64,000 nt of DNA from Butyrivibrio sp. INlla14 (lineage in GTDB: Bacteria; Bacillota; Clostridia; Lachnospirales; Lachnospiraceae). Location of the stretch: NCBI RefSeq assembly GCF_900102515.1, contig NZ_FMVS01000012.1:62001-126000 (forward strand), read 5' to 3'. Under the pieces are notes generated by a model, which was not told where the DNA came from, searched no databases, and was given only the letters and a program-made list of their open reading frames with translations. This document shows, one piece after another, positions 43,312 to 52,091 of this stretch. Made by a program: the position numbers and the translations under genes. Positions within the stretch are counted from its first letter, which is position 1. Each line of letters starts with the position of its first letter.

Positions 43312-45411
43312 GTTCATGAGTGAGCTCTGACTGATCTTGCCGGTTGCCATGAGGCTTGCTTCGTAGGTGACCTGAGCAGTTGTGAGCTGCGTTGCAGTCT
43401 CAGCAAGATCAATGTCCTCGTTATCTGACTGGAGAGTCTTGAAGGTTGTTGTCTGGTTCATGAGACGCTGATTTACCAGGTCAAGTCTCTTTGCCCTGGT
43501 GCCGTTTGCGGTAACAGCGATATTGGCTACATCAAGGGACTTCTGGTTGGAAGTTATCTTGTGCTCAAATTCCTGCTGCATTGCATCCCTAAGGTAGTTA
43601 AATGCTTTCTGGGCAGAGTCAATTTCCGCCTGAACCCTTGCCTTTACTGCATCATCTCCGGTGGAAGCCAATTTTTCTTTTAACGTCTTGATAGTACCGT
43701 CGATCTGCTGAAGCTCTGAGAGCATCTTGGAGAGGTCCTGGACATCTCTTCTGACACTTGTTGTAAAAACTGCATCAGCTGTAGTATTGACAACAACGCT
43801 CTGGGCAAATCCCACATCGTAAGCGATATCGTGGCCAGCCGATCCTCTGTTATACAGAATTGACTTGGCGTTTTCATCTATATAAGTGCAGTTAAAAAGA
43901 TTCTGTGGCCTGATGTCGCCCTCAACCCACTCTTTTTTATCGTAAATAACGTCAATTGACTTAGCATTTATAAGATCTGGCAGAGTAGAGAGCTTGGCCT
44001 TCAATTCTTCATTCAAAAGAACTTCACCTGTAGCTGCATTCAGAACTGCCATAGCTTTTCCAGATGCAAGTTTTGCGTAAGCCTCATCAATCTCTGCTTC
44101 GCTACTTGTTGAGTAAAGAATATTGTTGTCATCATCTGACATTATCAGCGTTGTTTCTTTATACGAAGAGTTGACACTTCCGTTGGCGGTCACGTTGATG
44201 ATAGTGTTGGTGTAGGTTCCATCGGTGTTCTCATAGGTATTATTGTCAACAATTGTGAAGGTTCCGTCGCTATTGACTGTTGCGGTATACCCGGCCTGAT
44301 CCAGGGTGAGCTCGTAGGTCTGCCCGATTGCTGGTAAAAGAGGTAACTTAACCGAAATTCTACCTTCATCTCCGGTATATGTGACTGTCGTAACCTGCTT
44401 ACTCTCTATATTTGTGATGGCTGAGTCAACATTTCCTGTTGAGCTTAAAAAGATTCCATCGCCAGAAAGTGCGAAAGTGCCTACCTCAAGGCCTGTAGTA
44501 GCGTCAACAGCCTCGATATTATAGTGGCCGTTTGTGTTAAGCGTCGCTGTGTAGGTGACTCCATCGCTTGTTATCTTGTAGTTTCCTTCATTATCTATAG
44601 GAACAGAAACAGTTCTCGTAATACCGTCAAGTGTCTTGTAGGTAAGATTAATAACATCTGTTTTGGAATCCACTGAGCTTGTAGCTGGCTGTATCAGTTC
44701 TTCTCTGTATTTGAGCATTGCCTGATTTGTTTGTATATTTCCATTTTCATCAGGAGTTGGCTTAACGTAATTTAAATTATCATAGGAAAGTCTGATCCTG
44801 CCTACAGTGCTCTCGACGATACTGTGTTGATAAACTGTTTCTTCATCGGTCTTACCAAGAACTGTGGAGGAATCCAAAAGATATTTTCCCAGAATTCTCT
44901 TGGAATCACTGATAGAATCTGCATTGAATTCATCATTGATATCACGGTAATCTGCTGTTGTTGTCCTATCAAAGGTAAGAGAAGTATCAGTCCTGTATCC
45001 GGTAAAGACGTAACGTCCGGCGTAGTCTACATTTCCTGTCGAGTAATACTCTTTTGCCAAAGCATCCATCTGAGTTACGATTATCGAAAGATCGTCCAGG
45101 GTCAGGTCCTTGTTGGCGCCCTTGGTTGCCTGCTTTACAGAGTCTGTCAAAACGCTAGTCACCGTAGAAAGCGCATCTGCTGTGACTTCAAGCCAGCTCT
45201 GGGCATCCTTGGCATTTTTCTCGTAGTACTGCGAAAGCTGGGTTACGTTACTTCTAAGGCGCAGTGCACGAATTGCGATAACTGGGTCATCTGAAGGGCG
45301 AGTTAGCTTTTTTCCCGTAGACATCATGGTATTGAGCTGATCCTCAGTAACTTTGTTGTTATTTATGTTGTAAAGGGAATTGTTCTGCATGATCTTGTTG
45401 GTGATGCGCAT
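43303..45411 (-). CDS. flgL: Flagellar hook-filament junction protein FlgL (HAP3), enlarged
   Basis: A 702-residue protein. The N-terminal ~130 residues (MRITNKIMQNNSLYNINN, LTRPSDDPVIAIRALRLRSN) and the C-terminal ~110 (NGTRAKRLDLVNQRLM, then EDIDLAETATQLTTAQVTYE) are typical FlgL. Between them lies an insert of about 400 residues, mostly beta-rich and Thr/Asn/Asp-rich, with repeated short motifs such as GVTYTATLNTNGHYNI and GYTATVNSDGTFTI. Common FlgL proteins are about 300 residues. The insert would project from the junction and resembles an adhesion-like surface domain. ATG at 45411 follows GGAGG. Its upstream leader contains the 52-bp repeat array. Confidence 0.92.
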   Translation of the reverse strand: MRITNKIMQNNSLYNINNNKVTEDQLNTMMSTGKKLTRPSDDPVIAIRALRLRSNVTQLSQYYEKNAKDAQSWLEVTADALSTVTSVLTDSVKQATKGANKDLTLDDLSIIVTQMDALAKEYYSTGNVDYAGRYVFTGYRTDTSLTFDRTTTADYRDINDEFNADSISDSKRILGKYLLDSSTVLGKTDEETVYQHSIVESTVGRIRLSYDNLNYVKPTPDENGNIQTNQAMLKYREELIQPATSSVDSKTDVINLTYKTLDGITRTVSVPIDNEGNYKITSDGVTYTATLNTNGHYNIEAVDATTGLEVGTFALSGDGIFLSSTGNVDSAITNIESKQVTTVTYTGDEGRISVKLPLLPAIGQTYELTLDQAGYTATVNSDGTFTIVDNNTYENTDGTYTNTIINVTANGSVNSSYKETTLIMSDDDNNILYSTSSEAEIDEAYAKLASGKAMAVLNAATGEVLLNEELKAKLSTLPDLINAKSIDVIYDKKEWVEGDIRPQNLFNCTYIDENAKSILYNRGSAGHDIAYDVGFAQSVVVNTTADAVFTTSVRRDVQDLSKMLSELQQIDGTIKTLKEKLASTGDDAVKARVQAEIDSAQKAFNYLRDAMQQEFEHKITSNQKSLDVANIAVTANGTRAKRLDLVNQRLMNQTTTFKTLQSDNEDIDLAETATQLTTAQVTYEASLMATGKISQSSLMNYI

Positions 45412-45550
45412 ATAAACCTCCGCTATAAACCGAGACTTTCCGTGTCTATCATACGCATCCATGCGACTTTATTTCTCATATCTTTTATCGGACAATTCAC
45501 TACAATTCTGAAGTGGGAAAGGAAGATTTGCGTTGGACTTGGTGTGGATT

Positions 45551-46254
45551 GAGGAAACTTGGTGATGCTAGGTGATGCATAACTAGCTTAAATTCTATTT
45601 TTGCATCACTTGGACTGGAGTAAGTGATGCTAAAAAGCTTGTTTTCTTGGCTGTGCATCACTTGGGCTGGAGTCAGTGATGCTAAAAGGCAGGATTATGC
45701 AGTTATGCATCATTCTGGTATGTCTTGCTGATGCATAACTAGCTTAAATTCTATTCTTGCATTACTTTTGCTTGATCCAATGATGCTAAAAGGCTTGTTT
45801 CCTTGGCTGTGCATCACTTGGGCTGGAGTCAGTGATGCTAAAAGACAGGATTATGCGGTTATGCATCACTCTGATATGTCTTGTTGATGCATAACTTGTT
45901 TAATTGCTAATTTTGCATCACTTTTGCTTGATTCAGTGATGCAAAAAGACAGGATTATGCAATTATGCATCACTCTGGTATGTCTTGTTGATGCATAACT
46001 TATTTAATTGCTAATTTTGCATCACTTTTACTTGATTCAGTGATGCTAAAAAGCTTGTTTTCTTGGCTATGCATCACTTGGACTGGAGTAAGTGATGCTA
46101 AAAGGCAGGATTATGCAATTATGCATCACTCGGATAAGTCTTGTTGATGCATAGCTCATATAAATGCAATTTTAGCATCACTTACGCTGGATTCAGTGAT
46201 GCTAAAAGGCTTGCTTTCTTGGCTGTGCATCATACTCCGGTCTGGAGTATGAGT
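45551..46254. repeat. Array of palindromic units with exact 52-bp period
   Basis: Units starting GCATCA occur at 45603, 45655, 45707, 45759, 45811, 45863, 45915, 45967, 46019, 46071, 46123, 46175 and 46227, all exactly 52 bp apart, with a degenerate one at 45551. A unit is 28 bp: an arm like GCATCACT, a 12-bp loop and an arm like AGTGATGC. Linkers are 24 bp and of three kinds (starting TAAAAGGCTTG, TAAAAGGCAGG and ATAACT), recurring mainly in the order a-b-c, so the larger period is 156 bp. The last unit runs into the final codons of the second flgK gene. No gene is seen in the array. Confidence 0.95.
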
Positions 46255-48080
46255 CTGTCGTAGATTTCTGTAAGGGTCTGGATCATCTTGGAAGAGAGGG
46301 TGTAGGCGTTCTGATATTTAACAAGATTTGAAGCTTCCTCGTCTTCATCAACGCCAGAGTCTGAAAGTCTCTGATTATCTATAGTGTTCTCAAGAGATGT
46401 ATAAGTGTCCTCAAGTGTCTGAGAATTGCTCTTGTTAAGTGAGATGTCCGCAAGGACCTTGGTCAGGAACTCGCCGGAGGTGGCGCCGCGGAAGATCTTC
46501 TTGGTATCAAACATCTCTTTTAACTTCTTGAGATTCATGAACTCGGATTCGCCTTCTGTAATGTCTGCCTTGGTTGCAAGTCTGTCTGCATTGTCCAAAA
46601 GAACTTCATTAACGCAGAAGTTGCCGCCAGTCAGGAAGTAGTAGCCTTTATTTTCTGAGAGTGTTGTGAGATCCTCATAGCTGTACTGGGCTACAGAATT
46701 GGTGTCCATCATTCCTGTCAAAAGGTTTACGCCCTCCAGAGAGTCTGATGTGAAGCCATTTTCCATGATGTCATTAGTTGCAGCTGAGAACTGGCGAAGC
46801 CATTCGTTCATCTGAGCCATGTAATATGGAAGGCCCTGGTATTTATTGGAATAGCCGATTTTTACAGTCTTGCCAACGTCAGGAATACTTGAAAGAGATC
46901 CTGGGTCGATGGTAAAAGTGTAAGTGCTGTCGCCGTCGTACTCCCACTTGTCGTATCTGTAGTCCTTGGCTCCGATATGGATGCGGCCATCCTTTGGAAT
47001 CGTGCACTTAGTCATATCTTTCAAATAAGATGCCTCAACTTTAACAGTCACAGTAACTGTGCCGTCTGGATACTGCTTGACTTCAGTACCCTTCCCGTGG
47101 AAGTACTGGGCGTTGTTACCATCTCTCATTGCCAAAAGACCTTGCAACTCCCCACCAATTAGCTGAGAATCAATTGCAAAATCTGAAAGTTCATTGACAT
47201 TATCGCCGTCCTTGTAGCTGCCATAGCCCCACTTGATGTCAAAAAGACCGCCAACGTCATTTTGGCCTGTGCCGCCGTCTTCATCTCTTGCAACACAAAT
47301 CATCTTTCTATATTCATAGGTATCAAGCAGTTCATAGCTTCCGGCAACCCAGATCTGATATCTTGTAGCTCCGGTTATCCTGCTTGGATTGTTTTCGTCA
47401 ACAATAGGTGTTTCCTTGGTTTCAACTGATATAAGCTTGGAAAGCTCATCGATCATGGCATCTCTTTTGTCTCTAAGCTCGTTAGCCTTGGCGCCAGTCA
47501 TCTCGATGATGTTGATCTGCTTGTTAACGCTGGCAATCTCCTGAGAAATTGAACTTATGCGGTCGCAGCAAAGCTTGATTTCTGCGTTAACGTCAGCTTG
47601 CTCGTTCTGAAGTGAGCCGTATACATTGTTGAAATACTCAGTAACTGCCTTCATCTGGGAGATGTAGGTTGCCTTGGTCTCTGTAGTTCCCGCTGCTGTC
47701 ATGACTGATTCAAGGGATGCTTCCATCTTGTTAAAAAGAGTTGAGAAACCGCTTGTTCCGTCGTCATCCAGGTACTTTTCAATAAGCTGGTTATAGTAGT
47801 TCTTTTGCGAAACATTACCAAGAAGCTGCTCGTTATTGCGATATTTGACATCATAGAATTCATCCCTGACACGTTCGATGGCGATAGTGTCTACACCGGC
47901 TCCCGCGCAGCCATATCTTGCAAACACTCTAAGAGAGTTACTTGCAACCTGGGTTACTTTCTGACGACTGTAATTGTCAGTGTTTGCATTGGATATATTG
48001 TTGCCTGTGGTGTTCAGGGAAGCATTTGCGGCACGAAGTCCGGACGCTGCAATATTCAGACCAAAAAATTGTGATGTCAT
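46230..48080 (-). CDS. FlgK-family flagellar hook-associated protein, second copy
   Basis: A 616-residue FlgK/HAP1 paralogue. The N terminus (GLNIAASGLRAANASLNTTG, NNISNANTDNYSRQK) is the axial-protein rod signature. The C-terminal ~60 residues (VDEDEEASNLVKYQNAYTLS, SKMIQTLTEIYDRLI) form the paired helix. The middle contains a ~150-residue variable domain. Two FlgK proteins occur in this cluster; sequence alone cannot say which forms the standard junction ring. The ribosome site AGGAGAAAAAG is well placed. Its stop codon region forms the palindrome CATACTCC / GGAGTATG, the last unit of the 52-bp array. Confidence 0.9.
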   Translation of the reverse strand: MTSQFFGLNIAASGLRAANASLNTTGNNISNANTDNYSRQKVTQVASNSLRVFARYGCAGAGVDTIAIERVRDEFYDVKYRNNEQLLGNVSQKNYYNQLIEKYLDDDGTSGFSTLFNKMEASLESVMTAAGTTETKATYISQMKAVTEYFNNVYGSLQNEQADVNAEIKLCCDRISSISQEIASVNKQINIIEMTGAKANELRDKRDAMIDELSKLISVETKETPIVDENNPSRITGATRYQIWVAGSYELLDTYEYRKMICVARDEDGGTGQNDVGGLFDIKWGYGSYKDGDNVNELSDFAIDSQLIGGELQGLLAMRDGNNAQYFHGKGTEVKQYPDGTVTVTVKVEASYLKDMTKCTIPKDGRIHIGAKDYRYDKWEYDGDSTYTFTIDPGSLSSIPDVGKTVKIGYSNKYQGLPYYMAQMNEWLRQFSAATNDIMENGFTSDSLEGVNLLTGMMDTNSVAQYSYEDLTTLSENKGYYFLTGGNFCVNEVLLDNADRLATKADITEGESEFMNLKKLKEMFDTKKIFRGATSGEFLTKVLADISLNKSNSQTLEDTYTSLENTIDNQRLSDSGVDEDEEASNLVKYQNAYTLSSKMIQTLTEIYDRLILQTGV

Positions 48081-48252
48081 ATCTTTTTCTCCTATAAAAC
48101 AAAATAGAATTTCGAAGAAATTTCCTAAATCATAAAAATGTCACATTGATGCTCTACCTGCCCATCCTCATAAACTACGAAGGCTACTGGTATCTCACAT
48201 CCATGTGACTTTATCGTTAATATCCATATGTCGAAGCATAATTACTTCGCTT

Positions 48253-48371
48253 CAATCGAGTAGGCTGACTCCTACTCGGTTTCGCACACGAACATTCCGC
48301 ACTTAGTGCTCCATGTTCTTACGACCGGCAAATGAATTTGTATGCAAGCATCCATTCGCTTGCCGGTCTTG
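48253..48371. repeat. 119-bp dispersed intergenic element, copy 2
   Basis: Same element as at 41939-42057 with one base difference (CTCGG for CTCGA). It lies between the two flgK genes, in the leader of the second. A short fragment, ATCAATCGAGTAGGCTG, also occurs at about 60893-60909. Confidence 0.9.
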
Positions 48372-48382
48372 CTTCACAAATA

Positions 48383-48410
48383 ATATCGGCATGAGACCGG
48401 CTTTTCTTTA
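48383..48410 (-). promoter_or_regulatory. Candidate sigma-28 promoter before the second flgK, overlapping a hairpin
   Basis: Minus strand: TAAAGAAA (48410 to 48403), 12-base spacer, GCCGATAT (48390 to 48383). The same bases form part of an AATCGGCATG / CATGCCGATT hairpin (48383-48430) that may end the upstream flgK transcript. Promoter and hairpin readings compete. Confidence 0.4.
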
Positions 48411-48448
48411 GCCTTTCCCATGCCGATTATGATTTCTACACCTCTACA

Positions 48449-50104
48449 TCACGCGCCGAGAGTTGTAACAAGGTGCTCCAGCATCTCGCTGACAACGTTG
48501 ATATATCTTGAAGAAGCGTTGTAAGCGTTCTGGAACATGATCATGAATTCCAGTTCTTCGTCACTGGATACGCCCACAATCTGTTCTCTGCCTGATGCAA
48601 CGGCATCAACAGTCTGCTGCTGAGCCTCCTGGATGCTCTTATAAACATCGCCTGAGTTTGCAACCTGAGAAACCAGGCTGTTGTAGTAGGTCACGAAGCT
48701 GTTTCTTGTAGTAACATTGGGATTTAGAACGTACTCTTCCTTGGTAAATGCCTCTTTTAACAGAGTCATGGTCGTGTTGTCCTCTTCGCCGTCGATCTTT
48801 CTGAAGGTAAAAAGAGTTGGATCCATGAGGAGCTTAGGATTTACCTGAGCGTTCATAATGGTAAAACCTGTTTCTACGGTGCCTGCAGGCTTTTCCTTGT
48901 TAAAATCGTAGGTTATCTTGTCGCCTTCGTTGGCAACCACAAAAAGCGTAAAGTCTGAAGGAAGTCCCACTGTCTCATCAAGATAAGCAGGATTTGACTC
49001 AGAGTTTTCCATTATCTCGTTTATCTTGGTCATGACCGCATGGATCATCTGATCGAACTCAGCCTGAATATTCATGATAACGGACTGGGAAATATTCTTG
49101 TTGTAATAGTCCTGATCCTCCACGATATCGTGATAGGTCGCGTTGTGATCACCTCTTGCCAAAAGAACTGACTTGAGTTTTCCAATATCTGTATTTATGG
49201 TAGTTGAAACGGTCTGTGTAAGGTCGTAGAGGTGTCCGCCGTCGATTGAAACTATAACCTTGTTGCCATCCTTGTCGTACTCTGACTTGGCAGCGTACTC
49301 CCAGTATGGAGTCGCGTAGCCAACAGGGCTTTCAAGGGTTCTATCTATTCCAATGTGGTTAACGTGGTCAGTTGTTACAAAGGATGATCCTTCGAAAAGA
49401 ACTGTCACATTACCAAATATATCTTCCATGTACTCAATCTTGCCGTATTCACCAAGCTTGTCCAAAAGTACATTTCTCTCATCGCGAAGGTCATTTGCTT
49501 TTTCCTGTCTTCCAGACTCGATTTCCACAATGTCTTCGTTGAGCTGGCGAATACGATCACCGTAGTTATTTATGTTTTCCACCATTGTTTCAACTGTGGA
49601 ATCCATGTTTTCCTGATAAGAAACAAGTCCTTCGTAAACACTTTTTGCTCTTGTAAGAAACTCATTAGCACGAGTTACCATTGAGCTTTGATTTACCGCA
49701 GAACATGGGTCTTTTGCCAACTCCTGTATTGAAACCCACAGGTTGTTAAGGGAATCTGCAAACTCTGAGCCGTTCATCTCCTGAAGCTGATCCTCGATTT
49801 CCTCAAGAGCCTTTACGGAAACATCATAAAAAGCAAGTCTTCCGCTTTCCTGCCTATAGGAAATATCAAGGAATTCACTTCTGACCTGCTTACAGTGATT
49901 GTAGTTAACACCGGTTCCAATCTGCTTCCAGGATATCTGCTCATTCTTTTTCTCGAGAGTCTGATAAGCTCTGGTGCCCTGGCTCACCTGCTGCCTGGTA
50001 TAGCCTTCAGTATCCACGTTCGACATGTTGTGAGCCGTGGTGTTCAAGGCGTTTTGTGAAGTTTGAAGGCCTGACTGGCCAACATATAGGTTTGCCATTA
50101 ACAT
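48449..50104 (-). CDS. flgK: Flagellar hook-associated protein FlgK (HAP1)
   Basis: A 551-residue FlgK of normal length. The N terminus (MANLYVGQSGLQTSQNALNT, HNMSNVDTEGYTRQQVSQ) and C terminus (SDEELEFMIMFQNAYNASSR, YINVVSEMLEHLVTTLGA) are textbook. FlgK forms the first junction ring between hook and filament. The ATG at 50104 is chosen because AAGGAG lies eight bases upstream; an upstream in-frame start at 50230 would begin inside flgN and lacks family similarity for 42 residues. It follows flgN and is probably transcribed with flgM and flgN. Confidence 0.95.
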   Translation of the reverse strand: MLMANLYVGQSGLQTSQNALNTTAHNMSNVDTEGYTRQQVSQGTRAYQTLEKKNEQISWKQIGTGVNYNHCKQVRSEFLDISYRQESGRLAFYDVSVKALEEIEDQLQEMNGSEFADSLNNLWVSIQELAKDPCSAVNQSSMVTRANEFLTRAKSVYEGLVSYQENMDSTVETMVENINNYGDRIRQLNEDIVEIESGRQEKANDLRDERNVLLDKLGEYGKIEYMEDIFGNVTVLFEGSSFVTTDHVNHIGIDRTLESPVGYATPYWEYAAKSEYDKDGNKVIVSIDGGHLYDLTQTVSTTINTDIGKLKSVLLARGDHNATYHDIVEDQDYYNKNISQSVIMNIQAEFDQMIHAVMTKINEIMENSESNPAYLDETVGLPSDFTLFVVANEGDKITYDFNKEKPAGTVETGFTIMNAQVNPKLLMDPTLFTFRKIDGEEDNTTMTLLKEAFTKEEYVLNPNVTTRNSFVTYYNSLVSQVANSGDVYKSIQEAQQQTVDAVASGREQIVGVSSDEELEFMIMFQNAYNASSRYINVVSEMLEHLVTTLGA

Positions 50105-50226
50105 GGGCGGTTCTCCTTTTTCTACCACCGAAAATGGACCGTTAACTCCGTCCCCTAGGTCCATTTTTGGGCGCAAAAAAGACACTATCGGGAAATTGTC
50201 TATTCCCGGGTGGGTTATCAAATGCT

Positions 50227-50745
50227 TCACTGCTTTGCATCAAACCCGCCCGATGTGTAACCTAGACAATCGCCTGTAGTGTCTAAAGCTCTGGAATAAT
50301 TAGCTGTCTGTGGAGCTCTTTTAGACGCTTGGATGATATTCATCTCGAATCGAACCATTTCAAGGGAACTGATAAGAAGTTCCTGGTTCTGTCCGTTTAC
50401 ACGCCTGACATTTTCAGTGACGCTTTTTAGGCGATCTCTCTGAATAGACAGGTTTTTCTGATCTTGTGGTCTCTTTTCCAAGATTGTGATCAGATCGGTC
50501 AGTTTCAATGAATTAACATCCATGTTAAGCACGCTGGCTATGTTCTCCATCGCCACGATACGCTGCTTATCAAGGCGTTGGATCTTGCCTATCACATGCT
50601 GCTCTTCATCCGTGATTTCCGCAAGTGCCTTCAGATCGCCTGATACGATGATGGCGGTCTTTCGGCTTGACAACCCCAGTAATTGCTCGTACATAGTGCA
50701 TTCCTGATCAAGTACCTGCACTAGATTTTCCATCAAACTAGCCAC
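50227..50745 (-). CDS. flgN: FlgN family flagellar chaperone
   Basis: A 172-residue helical protein placed between flgM and flgK, the standard order. FlgN binds the C-terminal helices of FlgK and FlgL and takes them to the export apparatus. Conserved features are the N-terminal LVQVLDQECTMYEQLLGLSS helix and a Gln-rich C-terminal helix. The start is a GTG at 50745, with AGGAGG nine bases upstream; an ATG four codons later is the alternative. FlgK begins 122 bases after its stop. Confidence 0.85.
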   Translation of the reverse strand: MASLMENLVQVLDQECTMYEQLLGLSSRKTAIIVSGDLKALAEITDEEQHVIGKIQRLDKQRIVAMENIASVLNMDVNSLKLTDLITILEKRPQDQKNLSIQRDRLKSVTENVRRVNGQNQELLISSLEMVRFEMNIIQASKRAPQTANYSRALDTTGDCLGYTSGGFDAKQ

Positions 50746-50878
50746 TGGAATTATCCTCCTATTATTCTTATATGTAATTTATTAAATTGTGAGCAATCTC
50801 GCATCTCGTCTTGCGACGCCTATATCATCATGTTTCTCAGTTCCACACGCGATGAATCATCGCGCCCAGAGCCGTACT

Positions 50879-51166
50879 TTATGATAATCCTTCAGATGCT
50901 TCGAATTTAGCCAGAAGTTTATCAGCAAATGCCTCTCCACTCACATCATAAGTTCCGTTCTTAATTGCAGCTTTGTACTTTGCTACGAGGTCCTCCCTGA
51001 CATCAGGAGAAGCGCTTACAGCCTGTTTGGCAACCTGGATATCTTTTCCTATAGAAGAAAATGATACAGTATCTCTGATGTCATTTGTCTTCTTTGTAGG
51101 CTGTGCCTTATTAACTTTGTTGTTTGAATAGATCTGCTGAACCTGACTGTATGCTTCTATACGCAT
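50879..51166 (-). CDS. flgM: Anti-sigma-28 factor FlgM
   Basis: A 95-residue FlgM. The C-terminal half (DTVSFSSIGKDIQVAKQAV, VREDLVAKYKAAIKNGTYDV, GEAFADKLL) is the sigma-28-binding helix region; the N-terminal ~30 residues are unstructured, as usual. FlgM holds sigma-28 inactive until it is exported through the completed hook. A sigma-28 promoter lies ~210 bases upstream, so the gene is under its own target's control, a standard feedback loop. Ribosome site GGAGG precedes the ATG. Confidence 0.95.
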   Translation of the reverse strand: MRIEAYSQVQQIYSNNKVNKAQPTKKTNDIRDTVSFSSIGKDIQVAKQAVSASPDVREDLVAKYKAAIKNGTYDVSGEAFADKLLAKFEASEGLS

Positions 51167-51372
51167 ATTCTTTTCCTCCTTCCTTGGAGTATTTTTTTAT
51201 CTACTTCATTTATCGGTAGATATTTGCATTACTTTAGTCTTTTTGGACTATTTCTTTTAGATCAAAAAAAATTTTTCCCCACTCATTTAATGATCTTTGG
51301 ATGCCTCATGTGACCTCTGCAATGCGCCTACTCCCAAGGGATTTCAACACTTTTTATCTGTTTCTACTTTTA

Positions 51373-51400
51373 TTATCGGATACTTGGTAAAAAAACTTTA
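51373..51400 (-). promoter_or_regulatory. Sigma-28 promoter of flgM operon
   Basis: Minus strand: TAAAGTTT (51400 to 51393), 12-base spacer, TCCGATAA (51380 to 51373). Near-consensus. The leader to flgM is about 200 bases. Confidence 0.88.
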
Positions 51401-51437
51401 GGCTTTTTTTAGAATTTTTTTAAATTTTTTTGTGGGC

Positions 51438-51931
51438 TTATACGAAATCTGTCTAAGTCTTGTATTTCGTGTAAGGCCATAGTTTTCGGCTCTTCGTAAG
51501 TCTTATATGCAAATTTACTTTTCATTAACTTGCATATAAAGATTTCTGAGGAGCCTGAGCCTCTGGCTAGCGTCTGGTTTACACGAAACTAGCTCACTTT
51601 TCGATTTTCGTGTAAGGCCTCCAAATTTACGGCTTATACGAAATCTACCTTAGTCATGTATTTCATGTAAGGCCGTAGTCTTCGGCTCTTCGTAAGTCTT
51701 ATATGCAAATTTACTTTTCATTAACTTGCATATAAAGAGTTATGAATAGCCTGAGCCTCTGGCTAGCGTCTGGTTTACACGAAACTAGCTCGCTTTTCGA
51801 TTTTCGTGTAAGGCCTCCAAATCTACGGCTTATACGAAATCTGCCTTAGTCTTGTATTTCATGTAAGGCCATAGTTTTCGGCTCTTCGTAAGTCTTATAT
51901 GCAAATTTACTTTTCATTAACTTGCATATAA
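51438..51931. repeat. Inverted-repeat array, 196-bp larger period
   Basis: Each 196-bp repeat holds three hairpins. TTATACGAAAT / ATTTCGTGTAA and TTATATGCAA / TTGCATATAA start at 51438 and 51503; TTACACGAAA / TTTCGTGTAA starts at 51579. Copies start at 51438, 51634 and 51830; the third has lost its last hairpin. Arms are the same kind as at 5.3 and 53.9 kb. The array lies upstream of the flgM promoter. A further hairpin, ATGGCAGCAAG / CTTGCTGTCAT (51967-52001), follows and may end the EF-hand gene transcript. Confidence 0.92.
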
Positions 51932-52091
51932 AGAGTTATGAATAGCCTGAGTTTCTGGCTAGTTTCATGGCAGCAAGCCCTGTCCGTAGGACTTGCTGTC
52001 ATGTTCATATCAAACAAATGCTACAACAACCTCCCTCATTCTAGCCACTTTTCCACAATCCACTAATTAATCTCGTCCCAAAAAGCAGAAC

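Noticed and set aside
42871..43312. Plus-strand proteins of 132 and 75 residues
   Set aside because: They come from translating the 178-bp duplication; there is no ribosome site and no likeness to a protein.
45551..46254. CRISPR array
   Set aside because: The 28/24-bp geometry fits, but the repeats are palindromes with changing loops, the linkers recur in a fixed order, and no cas genes are present.
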